Assembly (NCBI RefSeq): GCF_003390935.1
Contig: NZ_QNQZ01000003.1
Span: 372,001-436,000 of the forward strand
DNA length: 64,000 bases
Reading direction: 5' to 3'
Origin: Lewinella sp. IMCC34191
Lineage (GTDB): Bacteria; Bacteroidota; Bacteroidia; Chitinophagales; Saprospiraceae
Below, in pieces: positions 43,083-53,300 of the stretch. The position numbers and the translations under genes are program-made. Position 1 is the stretch's first letter; each line of letters begins with the position of its first letter. Under the pieces are notes generated by a model that ran no database searches, was not told where the DNA came from, and saw only the letters and a list, made by a program, of their open reading frames with translations.

Positions 43083-44216
43083 CTATTTGGACAGCGGATG
43101 CGGAATCTCCTCGGTTGAGGGCCCCTTAACGGTAAGCTTGCCCGTCGGGGAGATCACGATCTCGTCCATAAATACCACGCGCTCGTCCCCCGTAGGTTGG
43201 GTCCGTCCGTGGTAAACGGTGTATAGCTTGTCGCCCAGGGAAAGTACCATATTATGGCCGGTACCGGTCACGTCGCCTCCCCGATCGACGTTCATTTCCA
43301 GTACGGGGTTGTTGTCCGCCTTGGTGAAGGGTCCCAGCGGATTATCGCCGGTAGCGTAACCCACCGCATAGTTGGGACCGGCATAGTGGTTGGCGGAATA
43401 CATGATGTAGTAGGTCCCGTCGTGCTTGAAGGTAAAGGATCCTTCGGTCCAGCGGCGATTGACTTCTCCCGTAGTGACCGACCGACTTTCCCACTCCGCG
43501 TTCTCATCGTCCATGCTGACGGGAGGACGCAGCAGCAGCACCGGTTCCCCGATGACGGAGGTGAAGTCCGGGCTCAACTCGATCCCGTATACCCAGCTTT
43601 CCTCGATCTCATCGAATAGCCCTTCAGCGCGCGCCCAGTCGGCTACCTCACTTTCCACCGGATGCTGGTAGCATGCGCGGGAGTAGTAGAGGTAATATTT
43701 CCCGTCGTCATCCTGAAATACGTTCGCATCGATGATGGGGTAACCGGGCTCGAAAAGTGGCTTGTTCTGGATGTCGGTAAAGGGCCCGGTGGGCGCATCG
43801 GCAACCGCGACGCCTATATGAAAATTCTCGGCCTCGTCGGTTGGATTATGCTTCCAGTTGGCACTGTAGAAGAGGTAATATTTCCCGTCGATCTTGTAGC
43901 ATTCCGGGGCCCAGAAGGCGCTTTCGTTCCAGCTGTCCTCGGTGTTGCCGTGGTACACCTGCCCCCGGTCGGTCCAGTTGACCAGGTCCGTCGAAGCGTA
44001 AACGGCAAAGCCATCCTTCGCCCCCCCGCCGGTGCCGTATAGGTAGTAGGTTCCATCGCCGTCGTCAAGAAGGAAGGGGTCTCCAAACTCGACATCGAGC
44101 GGATTCTGGAAGGCCGGCAGTGCGGTGGTCGCCGTTTCTTCCCGGCTGGGTTGTTGGCTGCAGGCCGTCGTTGCCAGCAGGGCGGCCCCGAGAAGCAGAT
44201 ATAAGAATTGTTGCAC
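43083..44216 (-). CDS. GH43 glycoside hydrolase, lipoprotein
   Basis: 377 residues, start at a GTG codon at 44216 that leads directly into a lipoprotein signal (LLLGAALLATTAC). GH43 propeller: FGDPFLLDDGDGTYYLYGTG with the catalytic-base Asp, YPIIDANVFQDDDGKYYLYY with the pKa-modulating Asp, and EGSFTFKHDGTYYIMYSANHY with the general-acid Glu. These three residues are the expected catalytic set. The family covers beta-xylosidases and alpha-L-arabinofuranosidases. Located between the GH5-like gene and the second GH43. Confidence 0.92.
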   Translation of the reverse strand: MQQFLYLLLGAALLATTACSQQPSREETATTALPAFQNPLDVEFGDPFLLDDGDGTYYLYGTGGGAKDGFAVYASTDLVNWTDRGQVYHGNTEDSWNESAFWAPECYKIDGKYYLFYSANWKHNPTDEAENFHIGVAVADAPTGPFTDIQNKPLFEPGYPIIDANVFQDDDGKYYLYYSRACYQHPVESEVADWARAEGLFDEIEESWVYGIELSPDFTSVIGEPVLLLRPPVSMDDENAEWESRSVTTGEVNRRWTEGSFTFKHDGTYYIMYSANHYAGPNYAVGYATGDNPLGPFTKADNNPVLEMNVDRGGDVTGTGHNMVLSLGDKLYTVYHGRTQPTGDERVVFMDEIVISPTGKLTVKGPSTEEIPHPLSK

Positions 44217-44262
44217 GGCTACTTTAAGTTTTTATCAGGCTGTTGACTACGGAATCGGCGCG

Positions 44263-45345
44263 CTACTCGCCCGCCGGTACGGGGAGGGATTGCCCGAGGG
44301 CAACGGGATCACCGAGTACGGGCAGTCCCTCGGCCGACCAGGTGAAGGGCTGCATCCGCATACTCCGCTCGTCGCCGCATCCCTGTCCGGGTTCGGCGTT
44401 CGCGTGGTAGAGTATCCAGGACTCGCTGCCATCCGGCGACGTAAAAAAGGAATTGTGTCCCGGCCCGTATGCCCTCGCGGCCGCATTGGAAGTGAAGAGC
44501 GGATTCTGGTCGAGACGACTCCAGTTGGCTACGTCCATTGGATCCTCGCCAATGTTCAGTTGCATCGCGCCCAGGCTGTACCCATCCGTCCAGCACCCAC
44601 CGGCGGAATAGAACATGAACAGGCTACCGTCATGGGTAATAAACTGCGGGCCCTCGACCACGCGTGGGTCGGTACCGTTCGTCTCCCAGGCCGCATCCGG
44701 TTCGAGCAGCCGCACGCGTTCGCCACTTACCTCGGTGGGGCTATCCATTTTGGCCAGATAGATGTCCTGCTGTACGTTCGTATTTCCATCCCAGCCCGAC
44801 CAGGCAAAGTAGAGCTGCCCGTCAATGTCCACGGGGCTACCGTCAATCGCCCACTTATCATCCGGCAGTTCCAGTTCACCGCGGTCTTCCCAGTTGTCCG
44901 ACAGCGGGTCATCGTTTTCGTTGGCCAGCACCCACATCCGGTGGTTGTCGTTGTTGCCGTCGCTGGCGGCGTAGTAGACGTACCAGGTCCCGTCGATGCG
45001 GTGAACTTCCGGTGCCCAGATCTGGCTGGAGTTCATCCCCGAGGACGGCGGGGACCACACGGTCCGCGTGCGCGCGGCGGCGGTCCGCAATCCCGACATC
45101 TTGTCGGTTTCGATCAGCGTGATGTTGCGACCGGTGGTATAGGTCACGTAATACGTATCGCCCTCCTGGAAGACCCAGGGATCGGGCCCCACTTGATATA
45201 CCGGATTGACAAAAGTAGCCTCGGGCTCGGGTTCCGGCCCGGGCTGGGGCGTGTCGCTGTTTCCGGACGGGTCACAAGCCAAAAGTGTCGTAAGGAACAA
45301 GGCTAGCCACACAGGAAAACACTTGAAATAGAAGGAAGAGAACAT
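44263..45345 (-). CDS. GH43-like glycoside hydrolase (arabinanase-type), lipoprotein
   Basis: 360 residues, lipobox TLLAC. NPVYQVGPDPWVFQEGDTYYV holds the base Asp, WAIDGSPVDIDGQLYFAWSG the modulating Asp, and VEGPQFITHDGSLFMFYSAGG the acid Glu. The segment VHRIDGTWYVYYAASDG and the order of strands resemble arabinan-acting GH43 enzymes. Substrate prediction is tentative. Upstream of it in the locus is the SusD gene, and the pair shares the minus strand with short spacing (32 bases). Confidence 0.88.
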   Translation of the reverse strand: MFSSFYFKCFPVWLALFLTTLLACDPSGNSDTPQPGPEPEPEATFVNPVYQVGPDPWVFQEGDTYYVTYTTGRNITLIETDKMSGLRTAAARTRTVWSPPSSGMNSSQIWAPEVHRIDGTWYVYYAASDGNNDNHRMWVLANENDDPLSDNWEDRGELELPDDKWAIDGSPVDIDGQLYFAWSGWDGNTNVQQDIYLAKMDSPTEVSGERVRLLEPDAAWETNGTDPRVVEGPQFITHDGSLFMFYSAGGCWTDGYSLGAMQLNIGEDPMDVANWSRLDQNPLFTSNAAARAYGPGHNSFFTSPDGSESWILYHANAEPGQGCGDERSMRMQPFTWSAEGLPVLGDPVALGQSLPVPAGE

Positions 45346-45377
45346 AGCGGAAGTTAAGTTGGAAAGCGACTGCTTGC

Positions 45378-46895
45378 TTACCAGTTGGGATTTTGCACCA
45401 GGTTGGGGTTGATGTCGAGGTCGCGTTGGGGAATGGGAAGCAGGCCGTGTTTGTCCTGCTGAAAGTTAGCAAAGCCCCCGTCGCGGTCGGCTAATCCCGG
45501 GCCGAGGGCATTCCAGCGCTTGAGGTCGTTGAAGCGGTGCCCCTCACCGGTGAGTTCCGTCAGGCGCTCGTGCTTGATCTGCTCCAGGAATGCCGCCTGG
45601 TCCAGGCCGGGACGCACCTCCGACAGCGGGGCCAGTCCGGCGCGTTCGCGGACGCGGTCTACATAAGCGTAGGCTTCTTCGGTGCGCCCTATGGCATTCA
45701 GACTTTCAGCGTACAGCAGCAGCACGTCCGCGAAGCGGATGAAGCGGTAGTTATTCGGCGACCGAAAGCCCTCCTCGTTCTTGTAATCATCGTTCAGGAA
45801 TTTGCGGAAGAAGACGCGGTCACTCTCCCCGTACCGCTCCGCCCAAGACGTACCGTAGATGATCGAGGCCTCGGGGCCGGCGGGGTCCGTGTAGTTGTAG
45901 AGGTAAGTAGCGGCTACCCGTGGGTCCCGTTCTCCGGCTACGGTAGAGTCCTGCTCGAACTCGCCGATCACCCAGCGGAGGGCCTCCCCGTCGGCGTAGC
46001 CAACCCCGGGAGGCGCGTAAAATTGCGCGATCGACGTGCCGTAGTTGTGGTTCGGGGTCTGCGTATCCTGATCGGTAAATTCAAGCGGGTTGTCGGCGTA
46101 GCCCCATTCCAGGACCGACTCGACGTTGTATTCCGTCTGCGCGCTGAAGTTATCCGCGTAATTTTCGGTCAGGTCGTACAGACCGGCCCCCTCCCCGGTG
46201 AAGAAGAAATCCAGGGCATCCACGGCATCCGCATAGCGACCGTTCTGCATGTACGCTTTGGCGAGCAAGGCCAGTGCGCCGCCGCGGGTAATCCGACCGA
46301 GATCGTCGGCCCCGTACTGCAGCGGCAGATTATCGGCGGCCATTTCGAGGTCGGCGATCACCTGTGCCCATACATCGTCTTCCGGGGAAGTCGGTGGCAG
46401 ATCGTTGGGTGACGAGGGGGTGAGCTGCAGCGGCACGTTGCCCCACAGACTGGCGAGGTGGTAGTAATGCATGCCCCGGAAAAAGTGCGCTTCGCCCAGT
46501 ACGCGGGCTTTCAGGTCCTCATCCATATCGATGTCGGGCACGTTAGCGAGCACCTGGTTGGCGCGGGAGATCCCGACGTAGTTATCGGCGTAGACATCCG
46601 TCATGGGACCGAAATTGGAGTTGGGCTGGATGAAGTTATTCATCGCGTTGGCCAACTCGGCCCACGGACTGGTGCTGGTACCGACGTCCGAACGCAGGTC
46701 GTACAGCATCGGCTGCCAGCGGGAAAATCCCGTACGGTGTAGCGTACTGTAGGCCGCGTTGATGCCCTGAACGGCATCGGTCCCGTCCTGCCAGAAACTG
46801 TCGTTGGTTATTTGGTTCGGATTGATGATGTCCAGTTCGTCCTGGCAGGAAGCGAGGGTCAGAACGGTACACAACAGATATAGTAAGCGATTCAT
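45378..46895 (-). CDS. SusD/RagB-family nutrient-binding outer-membrane lipoprotein
   Basis: 505 residues with lipobox LTLASC (Cys16). The SusD-like N-terminal region begins ELDIINPNQITNDSFWQ and continues with the helical TPR-type fold; the C-terminal SusD domain reads YIADVRERAGLAPL-like segments (YVDRVRERAGLAPLSEV) and ends FQQDKHGLLPIPQRDLDINPNL. SusD proteins sit on the cell surface and cap the partner SusC barrel, capturing oligosaccharides. The SusC gene is 44 bases upstream and the GH43 gene is 32 bases downstream. Confidence 0.95.
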   Translation of the reverse strand: MNRLLYLLCTVLTLASCQDELDIINPNQITNDSFWQDGTDAVQGINAAYSTLHRTGFSRWQPMLYDLRSDVGTSTSPWAELANAMNNFIQPNSNFGPMTDVYADNYVGISRANQVLANVPDIDMDEDLKARVLGEAHFFRGMHYYHLASLWGNVPLQLTPSSPNDLPPTSPEDDVWAQVIADLEMAADNLPLQYGADDLGRITRGGALALLAKAYMQNGRYADAVDALDFFFTGEGAGLYDLTENYADNFSAQTEYNVESVLEWGYADNPLEFTDQDTQTPNHNYGTSIAQFYAPPGVGYADGEALRWVIGEFEQDSTVAGERDPRVAATYLYNYTDPAGPEASIIYGTSWAERYGESDRVFFRKFLNDDYKNEEGFRSPNNYRFIRFADVLLLYAESLNAIGRTEEAYAYVDRVRERAGLAPLSEVRPGLDQAAFLEQIKHERLTELTGEGHRFNDLKRWNALGPGLADRDGGFANFQQDKHGLLPIPQRDLDINPNLVQNPNW

Positions 46896-46910
46896 GATGT
46901 TATATTTTTT

Positions 46911-46931
46911 GGCGGCGGAGCGCAGGTAGAA
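46911..46931 (+). repeat. Dispersed GGCGGCGGAGCGCAGG motif, copy 5, between susC and susD
   Basis: TATATTTTTT precedes GGCGGCGGAGCGCAGGTAGAA. It lies in the 44-base SusC-SusD spacer, 15 bases upstream of the SusD ATG, in the orientation opposite to transcription. Confidence 0.82.
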
Positions 46932-46939
46932 GCCTTTTC

Positions 46940-49900
46940 CTAGAAGTTGAGATCCAGGCCAAGTGATACGATCCGACTCGACGGCCAGTTGCCGTTGTCG
47001 ACGCCGCGTTCCAGGATCCCGTTGCCCTGTACGTCGGGGTCCAATCCCGTATATCCGGTCAGGGTAAATAGATTCTGCCCGGTGAGGTAGACGCGCAGGT
47101 TGCTGATATTCAGGCGGTCCAGGGTGCCGGTCGGCAGGGTGTAGCCGATCTGCAGGTTCCGCAGGCGGAAGTAAGAGCCGTCCTCCAGCCAGCGGTCGGT
47201 ATTGCCGCGGGCGTTGTCGACCAGTCCCTGATCGTTGGTCGCCACCCCGATGCGGGGGTCGTCGGTGTTCGGATCGTCTGCGGTCCAGGGATTGATGTCG
47301 GAGCGGAAGTTGGTATTCTGGTAGGAGTCCAGCGAGGAGCGGACGCCGTTGTAAAGCGTATTGCCGAAGATGCCGATCAACTGCGCCGAGACATCGAAGT
47401 TGCCGTAAGACAGTCCGAGCTGGCCACCGAGTTGCAGGCTGGGCCAGGGCGATTCTCCGGTGAACGAGCGGTCCTGGTCCGTGATCTGCCCGTCACCGTC
47501 CACGTCGACGTAGCGGATGTCGCCGGGCTGGGCAAAGGGCTGGATAAGGTTTCCTTCCAGCGCGTGCTCATTGATCTCGGCCTGGTTCTGGAAGATGCCG
47601 TCGGTCTTCAGCAGGTACCATTCGCCGAGCGGCTCGCCTACGCGGGAACGGGTCAGTCCCGTTTGGATGTAGTCGATGCCTTCCCCCCGGTTACCCACCG
47701 ATTTAACGGTGTTGTTGATGGTGGTCAGGTTGAAGCCGATGTTGAACTGTACCCGGTCCAGCTGTTGGCGGTAGTTGGCTTCGAATTCGAGTCCGGTATT
47801 CTGGATGGAACCGGCGTTTACCGGTGGGCTGCCCCCCAGGTTACCGAGATAGGTAGCCACCGGAAGGTTGGTCACCAGGGCGTCCTCCGAGAGGATGTGG
47901 TAGTAATTCGCCGACAGCGTCAGGCGGTAATCGAGGATGGCAGCCTCCACCCCGTAGTTCTGCGACTTGCGATTTTCCCACCGAAGGTCCGGATTGACCA
48001 GGCCCGCCTGGGTGGCACCGACCTGGACGGTTCCGAGAATAGCCCGGGGGTTGTTGTTGATTGTTCCCCGCCAGTCCCAGGAGCCGAGCGTCACGATCCC
48101 CAGCGTACCGTAGGAAGCATTGAACTTCAGATCGTCGATCCAGGGGACCCGGAAGAAGTCCTCCTTGCTGATTCGCCAGCTGGCGGCTACCGACGGGAAT
48201 AGCCCGGTCCGGTTATCCCGGCTGAAGCGGCTGTCCTGGTCGACCCGCCCGGTAAGGGTCAGGTAGTACTTCTGGGCATAATTGTAGTTAAAACGGCCGA
48301 GAAAGCCGATCGTCCGGTAATCGGTGGAGACACCACCCTCCGCCAGCGATTCCCCGGTAGCCGAGTTGATCTGCTCGAAAGGATCGCCGCCGCTCTCCAC
48401 GATGTCGCTGCGGGAGGCAAAGGTGTAATTCCGCTGGGTCTGCTGGTCAGACGTTCCGATCACCGCGCTGATGTTGTGCTCGCCAAAGGCGCGGTCGAAG
48501 TTCAGCGTGTGCTCCATCAGCAGGCTGGAGAACTGCGACCGGTTGTCCTGGATGCTGCTCGGACGTACGGCCGCGTTAAACTGGGTGATACCGAAGCGGC
48601 GTAGTCCCTTGGCGAAGTCGTCGCTATTCTCGAGGCCTACGTTGAATTTATAGCGCAGTCCCTTCAGCAGTTCCACCTGCACGTAGGCGTTACCGATGAG
48701 TTTGAGGTAGTTTATTTTTTCCCGGAGCAGGTCAGTCACCGCTACCTGGTTCTTAGCGTAGCTGACGGCATCGACCGTACCGATCCCCCACCCTCCGGGG
48801 TTGGTGTCGGAGATGTACCGGTCGCCGCGCACGGGGATGACGGGCAACATCGTCACCATATCGTAGAAGGGGTTACCGGTGTCAAACCCGCCGAGGGGCT
48901 GCTGGATGTTGTTGTTGGTCAGCACGAGGTTTTCGCCCACGGTGATTCGGCCCAGATCCAGCGTGCTGTTCACCCGGAAAGCCGTACGGTTGAAGCCGCG
49001 ACCGATGATGACGCCCTCGTTCCGGAAGTGGCTGCCGGATAAGAAGTACTTCAGGTTGTCGGAGCCGCCGGAGGCCGACAGGTTCGCGTCTAGCGTACTC
49101 CCCGTCCGGATGACCTCATCCTGCCAGTCGGTATCGATGCTCGGGTCGAAGTCGTCGCCCACCGAAGCCGGCACTTCCAATCCGGAATTCCGGTAGCTGG
49201 TCCGCTGCAATTCGGCGAAGCCCGCCGCGTCCATCACGTCCCACCGCTGGGGAATGGTTTGGATACCGGTCGTCACGCTCAGGGACGGCCGGATAGGTCC
49301 TTTGCGACCCGACTTGGTCGTAATGATGATCACCCCGTTGGCCGCGCGGGAACCGTAGATGGCCGCAGCGGAAGCATCCTTCAGGATCTGGACGCTCTCG
49401 ATGTCGTTATTATTAAAAGTGACGTTCGCGTCGGCGATCATGCCGTCGATGACGTACAGCGGACTGGTATTCACGAAGCTCGCCGCGCCGCGGATTTCGA
49501 TCACGGCCCCCGATCCCGGTGCCCCGCCGTTGCGTACGGTAATGCCCGACGCCAGGCCCTGTAGGGATTCAGCGAGGGAGTTTGATACCGTTTTATTGAT
49601 CTGCTCGGAGGGCACCACCGCCGTAGCCCCGGTCAGGTCGGATCGCTTCACTTCCTGATAGCCGATCACGACGACCTCGCCCAGGTTGCTGATGTTTTCG
49701 CTCAGGTCAATGTCGAAGCTAGTCTGGCCGGCCACCGCGATCGTGCGGGGCGTATAACCGACGTAAGTCACCTGGAGACTATCGGTTGCCTGTACTTCCT
49801 CTAGCGTGAAGCCGCCGTCGATGTCGGTGACGGTACCCCGTGTCGTTCCTTTCACGGTAACGGTCGCGCCGATAAGCGGACCGTCGTCGTCGGAGACGGT

Positions 49901-49996
49901 ACCGGATACCGTTAGAAGGTCCTGGGCATGGAGCAACCCGCCGCTGGAAAGCAGGCACGCCCATAAGCATACCTGGAGAAGATGTTTCATTCGCAT
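46940..49996 (-). CDS. SusC/RagA-family TonB-linked outer-membrane protein
   Basis: 1018 residues from ATG 49996 (49990 is also possible; a TTG at 50002 is less likely). A signal peptide is followed by a carboxypeptidase-regulatory-like domain (TVSGTVSDDDGPLIGATV), then the SusC signature VVIGYQEVKRSDLTGATAV and the plug domain with GSGAVIEIRGAASF and NGVIIITTKSGR. The rest is a TonB-dependent barrel ending SRIVSLGLDLNF, the Phe-ended terminal strand. Imports oligosaccharides as a complex with the downstream SusD. A 19-bp palindrome and paired repeats lie in the upstream spacer. Confidence 0.96.
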   Translation of the reverse strand: MRMKHLLQVCLWACLLSSGGLLHAQDLLTVSGTVSDDDGPLIGATVTVKGTTRGTVTDIDGGFTLEEVQATDSLQVTYVGYTPRTIAVAGQTSFDIDLSENISNLGEVVVIGYQEVKRSDLTGATAVVPSEQINKTVSNSLAESLQGLASGITVRNGGAPGSGAVIEIRGAASFVNTSPLYVIDGMIADANVTFNNNDIESVQILKDASAAAIYGSRAANGVIIITTKSGRKGPIRPSLSVTTGIQTIPQRWDVMDAAGFAELQRTSYRNSGLEVPASVGDDFDPSIDTDWQDEVIRTGSTLDANLSASGGSDNLKYFLSGSHFRNEGVIIGRGFNRTAFRVNSTLDLGRITVGENLVLTNNNIQQPLGGFDTGNPFYDMVTMLPVIPVRGDRYISDTNPGGWGIGTVDAVSYAKNQVAVTDLLREKINYLKLIGNAYVQVELLKGLRYKFNVGLENSDDFAKGLRRFGITQFNAAVRPSSIQDNRSQFSSLLMEHTLNFDRAFGEHNISAVIGTSDQQTQRNYTFASRSDIVESGGDPFEQINSATGESLAEGGVSTDYRTIGFLGRFNYNYAQKYYLTLTGRVDQDSRFSRDNRTGLFPSVAASWRISKEDFFRVPWIDDLKFNASYGTLGIVTLGSWDWRGTINNNPRAILGTVQVGATQAGLVNPDLRWENRKSQNYGVEAAILDYRLTLSANYYHILSEDALVTNLPVATYLGNLGGSPPVNAGSIQNTGLEFEANYRQQLDRVQFNIGFNLTTINNTVKSVGNRGEGIDYIQTGLTRSRVGEPLGEWYLLKTDGIFQNQAEINEHALEGNLIQPFAQPGDIRYVDVDGDGQITDQDRSFTGESPWPSLQLGGQLGLSYGNFDVSAQLIGIFGNTLYNGVRSSLDSYQNTNFRSDINPWTADDPNTDDPRIGVATNDQGLVDNARGNTDRWLEDGSYFRLRNLQIGYTLPTGTLDRLNISNLRVYLTGQNLFTLTGYTGLDPDVQGNGILERGVDNGNWPSSRIVSLGLDLNF

Positions 49997-50002
49997 GATC
50001 AA

Positions 50003-50327
50003 TTGTATTAAAGAGTAGCAATCGAATCGTTCGCAATTATTTATTGCGACACAACGGAAAGCCGACTTTTATTCTGTGGGCCAATGTATTACATCCCCAT
50101 ACATTCCAATCCGACGCCCTGAATCAATTCTTCCACAATCCGTTGCGTCCACGCCGATAGCCGCCATTTTGCTGCGATCTGAATCAATTTGTGGAGAGGA
50201 TGAAACGGATTGCTGTGTCCTTTCTACGGATAAAAGACTTTATACCTGCGCCCCGCCGCCCGCGCCTGTCGTATTTTAGATACATTAGCCTGAGCCGCTA
50301 TCCTGAAGGGCAGAGGCGGGATTGATT
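50003..50327. promoter_or_regulatory. Divergent regulatory region between susC and the hybrid two-component regulator
   Basis: 325 bases. TCGCAATTATTTATTGCGA at 50031-50049 has perfect 7-bp arms and lies 35 bases before the susC ATG. CTGAATCAATT occurs twice as a direct repeat, at 50119 and 50179, exactly 60 bp apart; AATCCGTT (near 50138) and AACGGATT (near 50205) are mutually complementary. Copy 6 of the dispersed motif (minus orientation) lies at 50243-50262. Likely binding area of the HTCS, not proven. Confidence 0.55.
50243..50262 (-). repeat. Dispersed GGCGGCGGAGCGCAGG motif, copy 6
   Basis: TACCTGCGCCCCGCCGCCCG on the plus strand. It ends 65 bases before the ATG at 50328, a similar distance to copies 1 and 8 from their genes. 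Confidence 0.8.
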
Positions 50328-53300
50328 ATGCAATTACCGAAATACACATCGTGGTTTTACGGGAAGCGTCGCCTGCTCCTGCTGGTCGTGCTACTTTGGC
50401 TGGTGGGATATGGGGCAGACATGAGATCCCAGCCCTACTATTTCATTAATTACGAAGTCGCCGACGGCTTATCGCATAACACGATCCACTGCGCCGCGCA
50501 GGACAGCCTGGGCTTTATGTGGTTCGGCACGAAAAACGGACTGAACCGCTTTGACGGCTACGAATTCCGGTGGTACCAGGCCGATAGCACCACCTCGGGT
50601 ACGCTCGGTAGTAACTTTATCGAATGCCTTGAATTCGCGAACGGGCGACTCTGGGTGGGTACGGACGACGGGCTTTTTAGCGGTGATGCGTACGGTACCC
50701 GCTTTACGTTGGTACCGGGCACGGAGGACATACCGATTCTGGACATCGCTCCCGCCCCGAACGGCGACATCTGGGTTATTGCCGACCAGATATTGCGACG
50801 CATAAACGCACGCACCGGGGAGGAAACCGGACGGTACGACAGCGGCGAATTCGGTCCGGCACTGCGGGTCGACGTCTCCGGCGCCGGCGCCGTTTATCTC
50901 GCGACGGACAGGCAACTGTTCCGTTATCTCCCGGAGGAAGACCGCTTCGAGCCGCTGGCGCTCTCCTTCCCTACCGAGACCGATTATCCCCTGCGGTTTT
51001 CGTCGATCTACGCGGCCTCCGAGACCAGCCTGGCCGTGGGTACGGTAAGTCACGGGGCTTTTTTGGTCGACCTGCCGGCAGGCACCGTCGTACCGCTCAC
51101 GGGCGGGACGGAACGCCGGTACGTACGAGACTTTTTACTCCTTGGCAATGACCTCTGGATCGGAACCGAGGACGGCATATATATTTATAACCTCCTCACC
51201 GCGTCCAGCCAGCATCTGCGCAAGGACCCGGCGGAACCCTACGGGCTTACCGATAACGCCATCTATAGCCTGTATGCCGATCGCGAGGGCGGTGTCTGGA
51301 TCGGTAGTTATTTCCGGGGCATCCATTACTACAGCCCGGCCCTGACCGGTTTTGAAAAATTCCTGCCGGTACCCGGAGAAAATTCGGTCAGCGGGATGGC
51401 GGTGCGGGAAATGCAACGGGACGGTAACGGGCAGCTTTGGATAGGCACCGAGGATGCCGGGCTGAACCGTTATGACCCGGAGACGGGTCAATTCACCCAC
51501 TTTGCCCTGCAGGCGGGGGAGGGTACGGAAACCGTGACGAATATTCACGGGATACTGGTAGTCGGGGATGAAGTGTGGGTCGGGACCTTTCAGAATGGCC
51601 TATTCATCCTCGACGCCGAAACGGGCGCGGTCAAGCGTCACCGCATGGCGGGAGAGGCGAGCGGACTCCGAAGCAACTTCATTTTTTCCCTCTACCTGAC
51701 GGATGACGGTACGGTGATTGCCCTCACGGCATCCGGTCTGCAACGTTACGACCCCGTGCTGGACAGCTTCGTGCTGCTCGAAGGCTTTCCGCCCGACTAC
51801 TTCTACACCTCCTTTTTGGAGGACAGCCGCGGTGAACGGTGGGCGGGTACGTACTGGGACGGTTTATTCCATTACGACCCGCGGGAAAAGGGCACCATAG
51901 CGTATAACACCGGCATCGCCGGCCGGCAACTCGGAAACGATGCCATCAACGGCATCTTCGAAGACAGCGATCGCAACATCTGGATCCCAACCGAGAACGG
52001 GGTGAATAAGATCGATCATGCGAGCGGGGCCGTAAGCCGCTATGGCAAATCGGACGGCTTTCCCAGCAACGTCTTCTACGCCGTGCAGGAAGATGCGCGG
52101 GGGAAGTTGTGGATGAGTACGGCCAACGGCCTGGCCTGTTATCATCCGGAAAGCGGACGGGTGGACACCTACGGTGCGGAGAATGGCCTGCCCAGCAACC
52201 AGTTCAATTACAACTCCGCGCTGACCGATACTACTGGCCGGATGTATTTCGGCACGGTGGAGGGCTTCGTGTCCTTCGACCCCTACGACATCCGATTCAG
52301 CAAACAGGACCCCCCGGATCAATTGGTGCTTAGTAATCTGGAGATTCCCGCCGCCCGGAGCGGGGAGGCAGCGATCGCCTACCGGGAGGCGCTGGCTACG
52401 GGGCGTGTAGACCTTCCCTACGACCGCTCGACCTTTAACCTGTCCTTTTCCGCGCTGGAGTATACCTCCCCCAAACTCACGGAGTACCAGTATGCCATTA
52501 GTGGGCTCAACGGCGGCTGGATCGACCTCGGGTACACGAACGAGATCCACTTCACCGACCTGCAAGCGGGCCATTACGGACTGCGGCTGCGGGTACGCGG
52601 CCACAACAGCGAGTGGAGCGCCCCCACCGATTTCCTTCAACTCACGATTGCTCCACCGTGGTGGCGCAGCGGATGGGCCTATGCGGCCTACGTTACCCTG
52701 GGGCTGGTAGTTGGATGGGTGTTGCTCCTCCTGTATCATCGCTATAATAAAGACAAGGCTGATCAGCGGCAACGGCTATTCGAGCACGAGAAAGAGAAGG
52801 AACTCTACCGGGCGAAAATTGAGTTCTTCACGAATATCTCCCACGAAATCCTGACGCCCCTTACCCTGATTCAGAACCCGGTGGACAAAGCGTTGCACCA
52901 CGCGGAGGGGGACGAGCGGATGTACCCGCTGCTCCATATGGTACAGCGGAACACTACCCGCCTGGTCAATCTGGTCCGGCAACTGCTAGACTTCCGGAAG
53001 ATGGAGATGGCCACCCCTACCCTCTCGTTCGTAAGGGTGGACGTCACCGCCCTCCTCCAGGATACCCTGGACCGCTACGCCGCGGATGCCCGTGAACGAA
53101 ATATGACCGTCCGGCTGCAAGCGTCGGCCGATCCCCTGTACGCCTACGTCGACGAAGAGGCCTTCCGCAAAATTTCCGGCAACCTGCTGGAGAACGCGCT
53201 GAAGTACGGAGAACGGCTGGTTGAGGTCCGGCTGTCCAGTTCGGAAAGTGACCTCACCCTCTGCATCTACAACGATGGGACGTCGATACCTGCCACCGAA

